A stretch of 62,949 nt of DNA from an uncultured Bacteroidales bacterium (lineage in GTDB: Bacteria > Bacteroidota > Bacteroidia > Bacteroidales > UBA932), in NCBI GenBank assembly GCA_944326245.1, contig CALVDF010000016.1, forward strand, positions 1 through 62,949. Reading direction: 5' to 3'. The first letter of the stretch is position 1, and every line of letters starts with the position of its first letter. The notes under the pieces were generated by a model. The model saw only the letters and a list, made by a program, of their open reading frames with translations. It had not been told where the DNA came from and searched no databases. Position numbers and translations under genes: made by a program. Of this stretch, positions 57,526-62,949 are shown in pieces.

Positions 57526-58383
57526 TTATAGGGATCGATTTACATTTTTAATTGTTGACAAATAAGCATTTATTCCTTGCAATTTATTTTTTATAGACTT
57601 CTCTATTGGATATTTTGATAATATTGCGATTTTCTTTTTGTAGCCTAAAGGAGCGAGAAGTCTGTTGTTTTGACATATAACGCCTGTTATAATTGGATTT
57701 TTAGTTTGATAATGAGTCTTTTTATGACTAATTCTGAACCCGCTCTTTTTAATGATAGAAAGAAAATCTGGGATTAAATTTTTGAAGTCTGATTTAGATG
57801 ACAATGTAATATCATCAACAAACATTGAAAATTTAATATGATGCGCCTTTGCTAACTGATCAATTTCCAAACCTGTAGGTTTAAAAACCATATTAGCAAT
57901 AAATGTTGATGTTGGAATACCCTGCGGTACTTGATATTTAAGTGTTGTTAGTTTGGTTAATATTCTTGCTATAGTAGGCGTACACCCCTCTCGGAGAAAC
58001 ATTTGAAAAACTTGCTTATGAGAAATTGATGGAAAAAATGATTTTAAGTCAGTTGTAAAGATATATTTATTCCCTTGATGAAAACGAGCATTACGCACAT
58101 TATTTTTCCCTTGAACACCACCATAAACATATTGAGGCATTTCAACTTGTTTTGACATAAAATCATATAGACGAGCTTGAACCTCTTTTAGTTTTCCTTT
58201 AGATGAATTAATTTGTCTAGTTGCAATTTCTCCATTACTATTCTTCTTTGGTTTACCTGTAAACTTATTGAGTTTTACTCTTTCAAAAGAATAATAGTAA
58301 TCTTCTATATGTGCCAACAAGTAATCTAACTGCTCTTTGTTAACACCTAAAATATATAATAAATGCTTTTCGCTTGTTATCAT
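57526..58383 (-). CDS. Retron-type reverse transcriptase
   Basis: The 285-residue protein is a complete small reverse transcriptase with no maturase or endonuclease domain. In order it shows the retron-specific NARFH (98-102, NAxxH), TDLKSFF with the first catalytic Asp112, QGIPTS (154-159), the active site FVDD (188-191) and IITGV (231-235), which matches the retron VTG motif that helps bind the msDNA template. The usual YADD is replaced by FVDD. The gene is A+T-rich compared with the element backbone. It starts 26 bases after the stop of a 73-residue peptide gene and is probably co-transcribed with it from 58963-58970. Confidence 0.88.
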   Translation of the reverse strand: MITSEKHLLYILGVNKEQLDYLLAHIEDYYYSFERVKLNKFTGKPKKNSNGEIATRQINSSKGKLKEVQARLYDFMSKQVEMPQYVYGGVQGKNNVRNARFHQGNKYIFTTDLKSFFPSISHKQVFQMFLREGCTPTIARILTKLTTLKYQVPQGIPTSTFIANMVFKPTGLEIDQLAKAHHIKFSMFVDDITLSSKSDFKNLIPDFLSIIKKSGFRISHKKTHYQTKNPIITGVICQNNRLLAPLGYKKKIAILSKYPIEKSIKNKLQGINAYLSTIKNVNRSL

Positions 58384-58409
58384 CAGAAAAAAAGAAATTA
58401 GAGAGCTGA

Positions 58410-58631
58410 TTATAACAATTCAAAAAAAGATTTGCACCATTCTATCAAAGGTCTCATTGTAATTGATAATTGAATTAGTGCTTTTAAAAGTATGACAATA
58501 GCTTTAATCCATTTTGTCCACTTTTTAATCTTCTTCTCCTGTGTTACAATCATTGGAGAACAATGGAGGGAAACTTTGTTAGCCTTCTTCCCTCTCTTTG
58601 AAGGCTTTTTCTTTTTCTTAGCCATAAGCAT
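58410..58631 (-). CDS. Small basic membrane-helix peptide, candidate retron effector
   Basis: The 73-residue peptide begins MLMAKKKKKPSKRGKK, an extremely basic head. A hydrophobic or amphipathic helix follows (KWIKAIVILLKALIQLSI, about 42-60) and an aromatic tail (WCKSFFELL). It matches no family I know. MAKKKKK two codons in is an alternative start. Gene order RNA-peptide-RT on one strand is the usual retron layout, with the middle gene as effector, and small membrane proteins serve as effectors in some retron types. A toxic, membrane-acting product is a fair inference but is unproven. Confidence 0.6.
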   Translation of the reverse strand: MLMAKKKKKPSKRGKKANKVSLHCSPMIVTQEKKIKKWTKWIKAIVILLKALIQLSITMRPLIEWCKSFFELL

Positions 58632-58645
58632 AATTTTTTAGTTCG

Positions 58646-58679
58646 GGCAATATTGCCACGTGCTAAAATCAATATGGCC
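58646..58679 (-). promoter_or_regulatory. Hairpin in the leader of the 73-residue ORF
   Basis: On the minus strand GGCCATATTG pairs with CAATATTGCC around a 14-base loop (nine of ten pairs). GGCAATATTGCC (58646-58657) is itself a perfect palindrome. The hairpin ends 14 bases before the ATG of the peptide gene and could control its expression. A 12-bp direct repeat CACGTGCTAAAA (58657-58668, 58726-58737) overlaps it. Confidence 0.4.
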
Positions 58680-58680
58680 T

Positions 58681-58921
58681 AACTAAAATATGCTTAGACA
58701 TTGTTTCCATTGTACTCTCTATTTTCACGTGCTAAAAAATTTAACACTCAATTTAATGAAGCAGACATGACATGTTCAATCAGACAATATAAAACAGCAG
58801 ACAAACAAACTATATGAGATGTTCTTGTCTTCCATTCCGCCGTGTTCCAAAACTGTATCCGCCACATTTTACCAATGACTTGGTGCGATAATTCGCTTTA
58901 GGTTTTAGCATAATTTTAGTT
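58681..58921 (-). ncRNA. Candidate retron msr-msd RNA
   Basis: The minus strand starts with AACTAAAATTATGCT (58921-58907) and ends with AAGCATATTTTAGTT (58695-58681). These arms pair over 14 bases with one bulge, like the a1/a2 repeats that bracket retron RNAs. Directly inside the first arm are two small tandem hairpins, GCGA-ATTA-TCGC and ACCAA-GTCA-TTGGT, as in an msr. Further in, AGACAAGAAC...GTTTGTTTGTCT can form a longer stem that could be the msd. The length (241 bases) and position upstream of the RT operon fit. The branching G and the exact msd borders were not fixed. Confidence 0.45.
58810..58911 (-). CDS. Possible 33-residue ORF within the ncRNA region
   Basis: An ATG frame of 33 codons encodes a basic peptide ending RRNGRQEHLI. 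Its start context AACTAAAATTATGCT is nearly repeated at the start of the 73-residue ORF (AACTAAAAAATTATGCT). It may be a real small protein or leader peptide, in which case the region would not be an msr-msd, or a chance frame inside the structured RNA. Confidence 0.25.
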   Translation of the reverse strand: MLKPKANYRTKSLVKCGGYSFGTRRNGRQEHLI

Positions 58922-58962
58922 TCCAAAGCCTTCGTCAGTCTGTCAAAGATCTAATACAATCG

Positions 58963-58970
58963 CAAAGGTA
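58963..58970 (-). promoter_or_regulatory. Promoter box of the retron-like cassette
   Basis: The minus strand reads TACCTTTG, a match to TAnnTTTG, about 40 bases before the a1 arm of the candidate ncRNA. It would drive the RNA, the peptide and the reverse transcriptase as one transcript. Confidence 0.5.
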
Positions 58971-59019
58971 TGAAAAATCTCACAATATATTCTATAATCA
59001 CCACCAAAAGTTATCTCAC

Positions 59020-59069
59020 AGTTATATTCCGGTGATGTTTTCCACCATCAAAACACCAATTTCCTTTGC
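59020..59069 (+). promoter_or_regulatory. 50-bp duplicated operator/promoter, copy 2 (HTH-DUF3987 operon)
   Basis: This is the second copy of the sequence at 55325-55374 (40 of 50 identical). Here ATCACC (58997-59002) and GGTGAT (59031-59036) add a wider inverted pair. It lies 26 bases before the HTH gene at 59096 and is probably bound by an element-encoded regulator. Confidence 0.6.
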
Positions 59070-59095
59070 CAGCGAACAATTAAAAACGAGTACGT

Positions 59096-59464
59096 ATGGC
59101 AAACGAACAAATCACTTTTGATAAGCTGCCGCAGGCGGTAGGTTATCTCACAGAACAGATGGAACAAATCCGTCAAATGGTGGCGGCACTGCAACCGCAG
59201 GCTTCTTCCGACAAGCATCGTCTTATTGAAATTGACGAAGCCTGTAAAATCACACGAAAGGCAAAGCCTACCATTTACACGCTTGCGCGTAAAGGACTGA
59301 TTCCGGCTTACAAACGAGGGAAAAAACTCTACTTCTATGAAGATGAGCTGCTGCAATGGATTGAGTCCGGCCGCAAGCAAATGCGGGCCATGTCACTTCA
59401 GAAACAGGCAGCGGAGATAGTACATGGGGCGAAACGCAAACCAAAGGGAGGTTATAACTTTTGA
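59096..59464 (+). CDS. Excisionase-like helix-turn-helix protein
   Basis: The 122-residue protein has an N-terminal helical segment (FDKLPQAVGYLTEQMEQIRQMV) and an HTH_17/excisionase domain, LIEIDEACKITRKAKPTIYTLARKGLIPAYKRGKKLYFYEDELLQWI (about 43-89). In Bacteroidales mobilizable elements this gene typically precedes a DUF3987 gene and helps excision or replication control. It heads the operon to the right and is driven from the duplicated promoter. Confidence 0.85.
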   Translation: MANEQITFDKLPQAVGYLTEQMEQIRQMVAALQPQASSDKHRLIEIDEACKITRKAKPTIYTLARKGLIPAYKRGKKLYFYEDELLQWIESGRKQMRAMSLQKQAAEIVHGAKRKPKGGYNF

Positions 59465-59475
59465 TCTGTGCGGCT

Positions 59476-60843
59476 ATGGAAACCTCCAAATTAACAGCAG
59501 AAGGTATTATCGGCGAGGCTGTGCGTATCGGAGCCAAGATGTCCGGTGGTGAGTTCCCGATAGAGGTCTTTCCTATCAGGATTCAGCGTATCATCAGCAG
59601 TTTGCACGATTGTCAGGGCTATCCAGTGGATTATGTTGCTGCGGCTATCCTTGCGGCTATTGGCGTGGGTATTGGCAACTCTCATCTGGTGCAGGTGAAG
59701 CGCAACTGGCTGGAAAGTCCTATTCTGTACATGGCACTGATTGGTCGCCCTGGAGCCAATAAGAGTCATCCGCTGAGTTTCGCTTTCCAGCCGTTTATTG
59801 AGCACGACTATTGTCAGAATCAGGAGTATCAGAAGTCGTATGCCGAGTATGAACGCACTATGTCCATGAGTAAGAAGGAACGCATGGAAGCCGGTTTGGA
59901 TGAGTTTCCGCAGGCTCCCGTGCGCAGACGCTTTCTTGTTTCGGATATCACTCCCGAAGGATTGAGCCTGATACATGCCCAGAATCCCAGAGGACTCTGC
60001 CTTTGGTCGGACGAGCTGTCGGCCTGGTTCAAGAATTTCAACCGTTACAATAACGGTTCGGAAGAACAGTTCTGGCTTTCGGTGTTCAATGCCAAGCCCA
60101 CGATTTCCGACCGCAAGAGTATGCAAAGTTCCATTTTTATCAGACGTCCTTATATCTCTGTTATCGGTACCATTCAAAAGAAGATTCTGGGCGAACTGGT
60201 CAAGGGCGAGCGTTCGAGTAACGGTTTTATAGACCGTATTCTTTTCGTGATGCCTGAATCTGTCTTGAAAAGCAGATGGAACGACCGGGAAACTCCTGAA
60301 GAACTGGAAATCCAGTGGCAACAGATTATCAACAAGCTGATTGCACAGGATTGTCCGCGTGACGAGAATAATGAGTTGCAGCCTCAATGCCTGCCATTCG
60401 ATGAAGATGCCAAGCAACGGCTTTACGGTTGGCAGCATGAAAATGCCCGCCAATGTGATATGGAAACCAATGATGCTTTGGTCGGTATTTACTGCAAACT
60501 GGAAATCTACATTATCCGGTTTTGTCTGATTATCCAGCTTGCCCGATGGACTTGTGGAGAGTGCGACAAGCATACGATTGACCTTGAAAGCGTAAACCGT
60601 GCCATCCTGCTGACTGAGTATTTCCGGACTACAGCTGTAAAAGTGCAGACTGCCGTCAGTCAGGAACAGTTGAGCGAATTGCACCGCAACATCTACCTGA
60701 ACCTGCCTCAGAGGTTTACAACGGCAGAAGGTATCGGCATTGCTGAAAGTTACGGGATGAAGGAGCATGCTTTCAAGATGTTTCTAAAACGCCACATCGG
60801 AACATTATTCAGAAAAGAGAATCATGGAGAATACAGTAAATAA
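59476..60843 (+). CDS. DUF3987 family element replication protein
   Basis: The 455-residue protein matches DUF3987: ALIGRPGANKSHP is a Walker A-like loop (about 95-107) and GLCLWSDELSAWFKNFNRY is the conserved Walker B-like block. These proteins occur with primase-like proteins on Bacteroidales integrative elements and are thought to act as helicase- or RepA-like replication factors. The ATG at 59476 is preferred; the longer frame starts with TTG. The 23-bp inverted repeat at 60848-60908 lies right behind the stop. Confidence 0.82.
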   Translation: METSKLTAEGIIGEAVRIGAKMSGGEFPIEVFPIRIQRIISSLHDCQGYPVDYVAAAILAAIGVGIGNSHLVQVKRNWLESPILYMALIGRPGANKSHPLSFAFQPFIEHDYCQNQEYQKSYAEYERTMSMSKKERMEAGLDEFPQAPVRRRFLVSDITPEGLSLIHAQNPRGLCLWSDELSAWFKNFNRYNNGSEEQFWLSVFNAKPTISDRKSMQSSIFIRRPYISVIGTIQKKILGELVKGERSSNGFIDRILFVMPESVLKSRWNDRETPEELEIQWQQIINKLIAQDCPRDENNELQPQCLPFDEDAKQRLYGWQHENARQCDMETNDALVGIYCKLEIYIIRFCLIIQLARWTCGECDKHTIDLESVNRAILLTEYFRTTAVKVQTAVSQEQLSELHRNIYLNLPQRFTTAEGIGIAESYGMKEHAFKMFLKRHIGTLFRKENHGEYSK

Positions 60844-60847
60844 ACCT

Positions 60848-60908
60848 GTTACTATGCACATTTTCGCAACCGAGGGGTTTGTGAAGTTGCGAAAATGTGC
60901 ATAGTAAC
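60848..60908 (+). repeat. Perfect 23-bp inverted repeat, candidate origin hairpin
   Basis: Bases 60848-60870 are the exact reverse complement of 60886-60908, with a 15-base loop. The stem core is GCACATTTTCGCAAC. No T-run follows, so it is not a standard terminator. Its place between the DUF3987 gene and the primase gene suits a replication origin or primase-recognition hairpin. It could also limit read-through or translation of the primase gene, whose ATG is 19 bases downstream. Confidence 0.7.
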
Positions 60909-60926
60909 ATCCAAACAGAAAGAAAA

Positions 60927-62000
60927 ATGAACTACAGATTCACATTAGAACCATACAAAGGTGTCAGCACCCGGCATACATGCCCGAACTGCCACCGCAA
61001 AAGTTGTTTCGCCAAATACATCGATACGGAAAAGCAAATAAGCTTTCCCGATTATGTAGGGCGATGCAACCATGAACAGAAGTGCGGCTACAACTATACG
61101 CCCAAAATGTACTTTGACGAAAACCCGATTGCCAAAGAACGATTGAACGAAGAGTTTGTGCCGGTGTCAAAGCCACGCATCAGTCTGCCTCCTGAGCCTT
61201 CATTCATTGAGCCAGAAATCATGAGGCAGTCCCTAAAGCTGTATCACACGAACAAACTGTTTCAGTTCCTGAGTTTCCATTTCGGACAGGAGGCTACCGA
61301 AGAACTGATGTTACGCTACCATGTAGGAACCTCGAAGCATTGGCCGGGAGCTACAGTCTTCTGGCAGGTAGATATTTCCGGACGGGTACGAACCGGAAAA
61401 GTGATGCTCTACAATTCTGAAAACGGAAGACGGATTAAAGAGCCGCACAACTACATTACGTGGGTACATTCCCTTCTGAAGAAAGAGAATTTTAACCTCC
61501 GGCAATGCCTGTTTGGTGAGCATCTTTTATCCTCCGACCTGCAGCGTCCGGTTGCCCTTGTGGAGAGTGAGAAAAGTGCTTTGATTTCCAGCTTCTATCT
61601 GCCGCAATACCTCTGGATTGCTTCGGGCGGAAAGAATGGAGCATTTAATCGGGATGCCATGAGCGTATTAAGAAACCGACGTGTTCTGCTCTTCCCCGAT
61701 CTGGGTGCAACCGACTATTGGAACAGTAAAATGGAGATGATCCGAAACCTGGGAATAGAGGTTTCTCTCTTCGATTTTATGGAAAGAAACGCAACAAAAG
61801 AAGAACGGGATGCAGGTTATGACATCGCCGATTTTCTGCTGAGAGAAGAAACTAAGGAGGCTATTTTCAATCGTCTTATCGTGTTGAATCCGGCCTTAAA
61901 AACGCTGGTCGAAACTTTCGATTTGCAGCTTGTCAATGTGGAGAAAGCACCTCTTTCAGCAACGGTTCAACATACCCGGAAAGGACTTTTCAAACGATGA
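60927..62000 (+). CDS. CHC2 zinc-finger/TOPRIM primase-like protein
   Basis: The 357-residue protein has an N-terminal zinc finger of primase type (CPNCHRKSCF...CNHEQKCGY, about 19-56) and a TOPRIM-like region with VALVESEKSALISS and VLLFPDLGATDYW (DxD-like). It matches DUF6371-type primases of Bacteroidales mobile elements and probably primes element DNA after transfer or during its replication. An upstream ATG at 60897 lies inside the hairpin stem, so ATG 60927 is preferred. Confidence 0.82.
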   Translation: MNYRFTLEPYKGVSTRHTCPNCHRKSCFAKYIDTEKQISFPDYVGRCNHEQKCGYNYTPKMYFDENPIAKERLNEEFVPVSKPRISLPPEPSFIEPEIMRQSLKLYHTNKLFQFLSFHFGQEATEELMLRYHVGTSKHWPGATVFWQVDISGRVRTGKVMLYNSENGRRIKEPHNYITWVHSLLKKENFNLRQCLFGEHLLSSDLQRPVALVESEKSALISSFYLPQYLWIASGGKNGAFNRDAMSVLRNRRVLLFPDLGATDYWNSKMEMIRNLGIEVSLFDFMERNATKEERDAGYDIADFLLREETKEAIFNRLIVLNPALKTLVETFDLQLVNVEKAPLSATVQHTRKGLFKR

Positions 62001-62033
62001 CTTTCAGATGTCTGATTCACTTCTTTTTCACTG

Positions 62034-62095
62034 GAGCAAGTTTATGCCGGTGTATTACATTTCCCGGCCACTTGCTCACCTCAAAAGAAGGTGAG
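62034..62095 (+). other. Candidate oriT
   Basis: Between the primase and mob genes lie two overlapping perfect inverted repeats: GAGCAAGT (62034-62041) with ACTTGCTC (62070-62077), and CTCACCT (62075-62081) with AGGTGAG (62089-62095). Transfer origins usually sit just upstream of the mob genes and carry such repeats for the relaxase and its accessory protein. The nic site was not identified. Confidence 0.55.
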
Positions 62096-62139
62096 ACGGC
62101 TCCCGATGGTCACAATTATTAATCTCAAAAGCAAATATT

Positions 62140-62448
62140 ATGGACAAGAAAAATACAATTACAATCCGTCTTACAGACGAACAGTTCGGCTGGCTCAGAG
62201 CACTCAGCCGACGCAGTAAACGCAGTCAAAGCGAAGTAGTGCGTTCACTCATCGAACACGGTACGGTGCGCGAACGAATTACGAGAGAAAATCTTGACAT
62301 CATCCGAAAACTGATTGGCGAAAGCACGAACCTGAACCAGCTTGCCAGACGAGCCAATGCTTACGGTTTTTATCGTGTGGCCGATGAGTGCAGTACCGCC
62401 GTTCAACAGATTTCACAACTCATAAAACAGCTCAAAGATGATCGGTAA
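62140..62448 (+). CDS. MobC-like relaxosome accessory protein
   Basis: The 102-residue protein starts with a ribbon-helix-helix DNA-binding domain (TITIRLTDEQFGWLRALSRRSKRSQSEVVRSLI) followed by the MobC-type helix NLNQLARRANAYG. Such proteins bind oriT and help the relaxase nick. It overlaps the relaxase start by 11 bases, the usual coupled arrangement. Confidence 0.88.
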   Translation: MDKKNTITIRLTDEQFGWLRALSRRSKRSQSEVVRSLIEHGTVRERITRENLDIIRKLIGESTNLNQLARRANAYGFYRVADECSTAVQQISQLIKQLKDDR

Positions 62449-62949
62449 AATTGTCAAGGGCACATCGTTTTCCGGATGTGTAAACTATGTGCTGAAAGAA
62501 GATAAATCGCGACTGCTGAAAGCTGTTGGTGTCTACGGTTCACCTGAAGAAATAGCGGAACAATTCGAGTTGCAGACTTTACTGAACGACAAGGTCAAGA
62601 ACACGGTCGGTCATATATCATTGAGCTTCTCCGCAGAAGACGGAGACCGCATCCGTGACGATGATGGACTGATGTTGAGGATCGCCCACGACTATATGAA
62701 GCTGATGGGAATTGCGAACACGCAGTTCATCATCGCCCGGCATACTGACCGTGATCATCCGCATTGTCACATCGTTTACAATCGGGTGGATAATGACGGC
62801 CGCACTATCAGCGACAAGAACGACCGTTACCGGAACGAAAAGGTCTGCAAGATGCTGACAGCCCGTTATCGTTTGCATTTTGCCGAAGGAAAAGAGCATG
62901 TCAATTTCATGCGGTTACGTCATCATGACAAGGTAAAGTATTTTATCTA
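62438..62949 (+). CDS. MOBP-type relaxase (3' end outside window)
   Basis: The frame opens with ATG at 62438 and runs off the right edge after 170 codons. MIGKIVKGTSFSGCVNYVL is the typical start of Bacteroidales MobA/MobB relaxases. VGHISLSFS carries a conserved His, and HTDRDHPHCHIVYNRV (102-117) holds the HxDxxHxH metal-binding triad. It would nick oriT through a tyrosine near the N-terminus and lead the strand into a recipient, using a conjugation machine supplied by another element. Confidence 0.92.
   Translation, partial: MIGKIVKGTSFSGCVNYVLKEDKSRLLKAVGVYGSPEEIAEQFELQTLLNDKVKNTVGHISLSFSAEDGDRIRDDDGLMLRIAHDYMKLMGIANTQFIIARHTDRDHPHCHIVYNRVDNDGRTISDKNDRYRNEKVCKMLTARYRLHFAEGKEHVNFMRLRHHDKVKYFI

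Noticed and set aside
57526..58383. Group II intron reverse transcriptase
   Set aside because: There is no maturase (X) or HNH domain, the length is only 285 residues, and no intron ribozyme domains V/VI were seen. NAxxH and ITG point to a retron.
58601..59095. CRISPR array in the repeat-rich gap
   Set aside because: The repeats are two-copy, 12-17 bp long and irregularly spaced, and there are no cas genes.
59491..60768. A 425-codon minus-strand frame opposite the DUF3987 gene
   Set aside because: The sense strand has the DUF3987 motifs and a natural operon position. The antisense product has no domain.

Overview
The window looks like chromosome of a gut Bacteroidales bacterium, most likely Alistipes or a close Rikenellaceae relative. 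The pointers are a G+C-rich chromosomal backbone, Bacteroidetes promoters of the form TAnnTTTG in front of many genes, Bacteroidetes-type proteins (TamL-like lipoprotein, PorT-like barrel, Big_5-type lipoprotein, PPi-dependent phosphofructokinase), and a cysteate synthase, the enzyme that feeds the sulfonolipid pathway typical of Alistipes. The genus is an inference; no rRNA or tRNA gene was seen.

Region 1-11.6 kb is accessory-rich. It holds a CAT-like acyltransferase with a fluoride channel, an FMN reductase, an AraC regulator, a Bro-N/Fic fusion, an acyl-CoA synthetase split by one in-frame TGA, an SMR exporter with a YbdG-type MscS channel, and a rhuM gene flanked by a 60-bp duplication of the end of the neighbouring acetyltransferase gene. 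Region 11.6-22.8 kb is a long minus-strand run: carA-carB, then a five-gene heterodisulfide-reductase/Qmo-like iron-sulfur and membrane complex, then cysteate synthase and a lipoprotein nitroreductase. Region 22.9-36 kb holds nfeD, ispG, envelope proteins, relA/spoT, and a ligA-fprA-yihY-hydG run that pairs an oxygen-reducing flavodiiron protein with a maturase of [FeFe] hydrogenase. Region 36-42 kb is a plus-strand operon: PPi-phosphofructokinase, cytosolic GH13 amylase, sugar-kinase-like protein, rarA and kdsA. Region 42-54.2 kb holds tamL, an arginine decarboxylase, two RNA methyltransferases, two secreted peptidases and mnmE.

From the 3' end of mnmE (54.17 kb) to the right edge lies one end of an integrative mobilizable element: multi-HTH regulator, tyrosine integrase, excisionase-like HTH protein, DUF3987 protein, primase-like protein, an oriT-like region, a MobC-like protein and the start of a MOBP-type relaxase, which runs off the window. 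It abuts the last codons of mnmE, the site also used by SGI1-type islands in proteobacteria. Its A+T-rich cargo at 56.7-59.0 kb is the most interesting part. It is a retron-like cassette on the minus strand: a 285-residue reverse transcriptase with the retron NAxxH and (V/I)TG motifs and an unusual FVDD active site, a 73-residue very basic membrane-helix peptide just upstream, and an untranslated region with a long-range inverted repeat and two tandem hairpins that looks like an msr-msd RNA. The small peptide would be the candidate effector. A convergent two-helix membrane protein is the second candidate partner.
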